A stretch of DNA of 64,000 bases from Bacteroidota bacterium (lineage in GTDB: Bacteria; Bacteroidota; Bacteroidia; UBA4408). The stretch lies in contig JADKHO010000001.1 of NCBI GenBank assembly GCA_016721765.1, positions 1,042,001 through 1,106,000 on the forward strand, in the 5' to 3' direction. The notes beneath the pieces were generated by a model. It saw only the letters and a list, made by a program, of their open reading frames with translations, ran no database searches and had not been told where the DNA came from. Below, piece by piece: positions 62,075 through 64,000 of this stretch. Each line of letters opens with the position of its first letter. Position 1 is the first letter of the stretch. The translations under genes were made by a program, and so were the position numbers.

Positions 62075-63076
62075 ATGATACTCGTTACAGGAGGCACAGG
62101 ATTATTGGGTTCGCATGTATTGTTTTACCTTGCGCAAAAAGGGAATGCAGTGCGAGTGCTGTATCGTAGTGAGGCAGGAAAAACGGCTGTGTTAAAAACG
62201 TTTTTGTCCTATTCTACAACCGGCCAAACCTTATTTGAAAAGCTGGAATTTGTGAAGGGGGATGTGTTGGATATATTCACCTTGACGGATGCCATGACGG
62301 ATGTTAAACAGGTGTATCATTGTGCTGCAATGGTTTCATTTGCTCCAAAAGACGCTGATTTAATGACACGCGTAAATGTGGAAGGAACAGCCAATGTGGT
62401 GAATGCCTGCCTGGAAATGAAAATTGAAAAACTATGTCATGTAAGTTCTGTGGCGGCTCTAGGAAAAGCGCAACTGAATGAAGAAGTAACCGAAACTACA
62501 TTTTGGAAATCCTCTCCTGAAAATTCAGTTTATTCGATTAGTAAATACAGCTCAGAGCGCGAAGTTTGGCGCGGTGTGCAAGAAGGACTCTCAGCTGTTG
62601 TAGTTAATCCTACAGTAATATTAGGACCGGGTGATTGGGAAAAAGGGAGCTCAAATTTATTTCGCTCCGCAAAACAAGGAATGAAATATTATACCGGAGG
62701 AATAACAGGGTTTGTAGATGTTAGGGATGTTGCTAACTGCATGATTGAATTGATGGAAAGTTCCCTTTCGAATGAACGTTACTTGCTAAACGCAGATAAT
62801 TTTTCGTACCGCAAATTTTTTGAGATTGCCAATACCTGTTTTCAAAACCCCCCGCCGCATATTCGCGCTTCTCTAGGTTTAAGTAACCTCGTGTGGCGCC
62901 TCGAAAAAATAAGAAGCTTTTTCACCGGCTCCAATCCTTTAATTACAAAGGAAACAACAAGAGCAGCGCATCAGCAGAATTTTTTTTCCAATCAAAAAAT
63001 CAGTAAAACACTTGGATATTCATTTATTCCAATTGAGAAATCGATCAAGGAAACAGCAGCACGATTCGCATATTAA
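62075..63076 (+). CDS. NAD-dependent epimerase/dehydratase family protein (extended SDR)
   Basis: 333 residues from ATG 62075, giving an immediate nucleotide-binding strand M-I-L-V-T-G-G-T-G-L-L-G-S-H-V. The D-A-M-T-D-V-K-Q-V-Y-H-C-A-A block, H-V-S-S-V-A-A-L-G and the catalytic Y-S-I-S-K (Y-x-x-x-K) are in the expected order. They are followed by N-P-T-V-I-L-G-P-G. This places it with extended short-chain dehydrogenases acting on nucleotide sugars, dihydroflavonols or sterols. The exact substrate cannot be told. It is monocistronic, divergent from tyrS and ended by the terminator at 63080-63113. Confidence 0.87.
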   Translation: MILVTGGTGLLGSHVLFYLAQKGNAVRVLYRSEAGKTAVLKTFLSYSTTGQTLFEKLEFVKGDVLDIFTLTDAMTDVKQVYHCAAMVSFAPKDADLMTRVNVEGTANVVNACLEMKIEKLCHVSSVAALGKAQLNEEVTETTFWKSSPENSVYSISKYSSEREVWRGVQEGLSAVVVNPTVILGPGDWEKGSSNLFRSAKQGMKYYTGGITGFVDVRDVANCMIELMESSLSNERYLLNADNFSYRKFFEIANTCFQNPPPHIRASLGLSNLVWRLEKIRSFFTGSNPLITKETTRAAHQQNFFSNQKISKTLGYSFIPIEKSIKETAARFAY

Positions 63077-63079
63077 AAT

Positions 63080-63113
63080 AAAACCCCCAACAGATTACGC
63101 TGTCGGAGGTTTT
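63080..63113. terminator. Terminator between convergent genes
   Basis: AAAACCCCCAACAG (63080-63093) and CTGTCGGAGGTTTT (63100-63113) pair over 14 positions with two imperfect pairs, which become G-U pairs on the minus strand. Minus-strand read-out ends in TTTTATTTT. It serves mainly the minus-strand gene, possibly both. Confidence 0.75.
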
Positions 63114-63141
63114 ACCAAACAAACTAAACCTAACGAACTAT

Positions 63142-64000
63142 TTAATACGAGTCTAAATCGGTCGGACGTAATGCGCCAAACCATTTTACTATTTTTTCTC
63201 CCACATTTGGAGCGTCCACATGAATGAGGTAACCTCCGCTGGCAATAGGTATTCCTACTTGGTTTTTTAAATCCCAATTTAAAGAAGTGCGCAATTCATC
63301 TTTATTAAATTCTCTTACCAAGGTGCCGTTGAGGGTGTAAATTTTGATGGTACATTTTTGTGGTAAATTGGTTATTTTTATTTGATTATCGGCCTGATTT
63401 GCCTCGTAACCCGAGAAACCATAATACGGATTTGGCACAACATTTATTAGTTGAAGTGCATTTTGTGCTACACGTGTATTGTTTATTTCACTTGCGTACA
63501 AATGGGTTGTAAAATTATACATCGGGTAATTATTATTTGATGCCGGATTTGCTCTTGGACCATCTAAATTAACCATCCCGCTAAGGGTATCAAATCCATT
63601 TGCAGCAAAATTGTTTTGATACGGTTTAGTAACACGCAACCTGATTTTAACATCACATTCCAACAAGCTATGGTTACTTGCTAGCATTGGTATGCCGCAC
63701 CACATAATATCCTTAAATACATCCTTTTTCAAAACATCTTTTGGCACATCCATATTGTTTCCTCTATATCTTAATTTATTGTAAACAAAGTTTCCTTTGT
63801 CATACGCCGGTACATTAGTAGTATCACCAAGTACCTGATTTACTTGCTTGCTATTGTTATGACCGAACACATATACATAATGTTTTCCACCAAAAATAGG
63901 ATCAGGAGTTGTACTAAAAATCCCGTTAAAACCAACATTAGCGGTTGGGTTCCAAACCAAATCGGTATCGTTTTGCACGCCCTCAAAATGGGAGTCTTCG
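63142..64000 (-). CDS. C-terminal part of a large exported protein with a T9SS type A-like end (partial)
   Basis: The frame is open to the right window edge, giving about 285 residues. The GTG near 63978 is internal, not a start. The end contains V-V-P-N-P-Y-Y-G-F-S-G-Y-E, then I-K-I-T-N-L-P-x-K-C-T-I-K-I-Y-T-L-N-G-T-L-V-R and W-D-L-K-N, a layout typical of sorting-domain tails of large Bacteroidota surface proteins. The final W-F-G-A-L-R-P is characteristic. The upstream part (F-G-G-K-H-Y-V-Y-V-F) is not recognised. Function unknown. Confidence 0.75.
   Translation of the reverse strand, partial: EDSHFEGVQNDTDLVWNPTANVGFNGIFSTTPDPIFGGKHYVYVFGHNNSKQVNQVLGDTTNVPAYDKGNFVYNKLRYRGNNMDVPKDVLKKDVFKDIMWCGIPMLASNHSLLECDVKIRLRVTKPYQNNFAANGFDTLSGMVNLDGPRANPASNNNYPMYNFTTHLYASEINNTRVAQNALQLINVVPNPYYGFSGYEANQADNQIKITNLPQKCTIKIYTLNGTLVREFNKDELRTSLNWDLKNQVGIPIASGGYLIHVDAPNVGEKIVKWFGALRPTDLDSY

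Noticed and set aside
1..64000. Prophage, integrative element or insertion sequence
   Set aside because: No integrase, transposase, phage structural gene, tRNA attachment site or target duplication was seen.

Overview
The window is a chromosomal segment of a Bacteroidota bacterium. Supporting signs are type IX secretion (T9SS) cargo with type A and type B C-terminal sorting domains, a PorP/SprF protein, PorE-like OmpA/PD40 proteins, a Bacteroidetes-style IleRS-DksA-LspA run, A+T-rich intergenic DNA, a near absence of Shine-Dalgarno sequences, and many matches to the Bacteroidetes promoter box TAnnTTTG. No rRNA, tRNA, CRISPR array, transposase or phage gene was found. The species cannot be named from the sequence.

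Region 1 (1-13.2 kb) is cell surface and T9SS. It holds the 3' end of a type A cargo gene, a 3264-residue SprB-like adhesin with about 33 tandem SprB repeats and a type B sorting domain, its PorP/SprF-type outer membrane partner, and a PorE-like lipoprotein (TPR + PD40 + CRD + OmpA). These genes are co-oriented and probably work together.

Region 2 (13.2-15.8 kb) is a Rim-like module: retropepsin-like protease, RimK-type ATP-grasp ligase and an aspartoacylase/desuccinylase-family amidohydrolase, with palindromic repeats on both sides.

Region 3 (16.1-32.3 kb) holds a 4229-residue secreted multidomain protein with a type A sorting domain, a TPR protein and a second PorE-like OmpA protein. Region 4 (32.4-36.6 kb, minus strand) is a tight five-gene operon of exported proteins of unknown function, including a tandem paralog pair and a DUF6175-like protein.

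Region 5 (36.9-58.1 kb) is mostly housekeeping: RecQ, a YdeI-like protein, a nucleoside-recognition (SpmA/SpmB-like) membrane protein, cobalamin-dependent methionine synthase behind a clear SAM-I riboswitch and terminator, atpD-atpC, a small helical exported protein, DUF2461, MORN-type protein, RidA, ileS-dksA-like-lspA, DUF2807 and WG-repeat proteins, and a soluble PAS/GAF histidine kinase.

Region 6 (58.1-64 kb) starts with what I think is the most unusual item: a free-standing transcription unit of about 260 nt. It has a textbook Bacteroidetes promoter, a perfect Shine-Dalgarno sequence in front of a 22-codon ORF, several alternative stems and a GAAA-capped terminator. After it come a phosphoglucose/phosphomannose isomerase, lipB, a VOC protein, tyrS (with a degenerate HIGH motif), an NAD-dependent epimerase and the C-terminal part of a large exported protein that runs off the window end.
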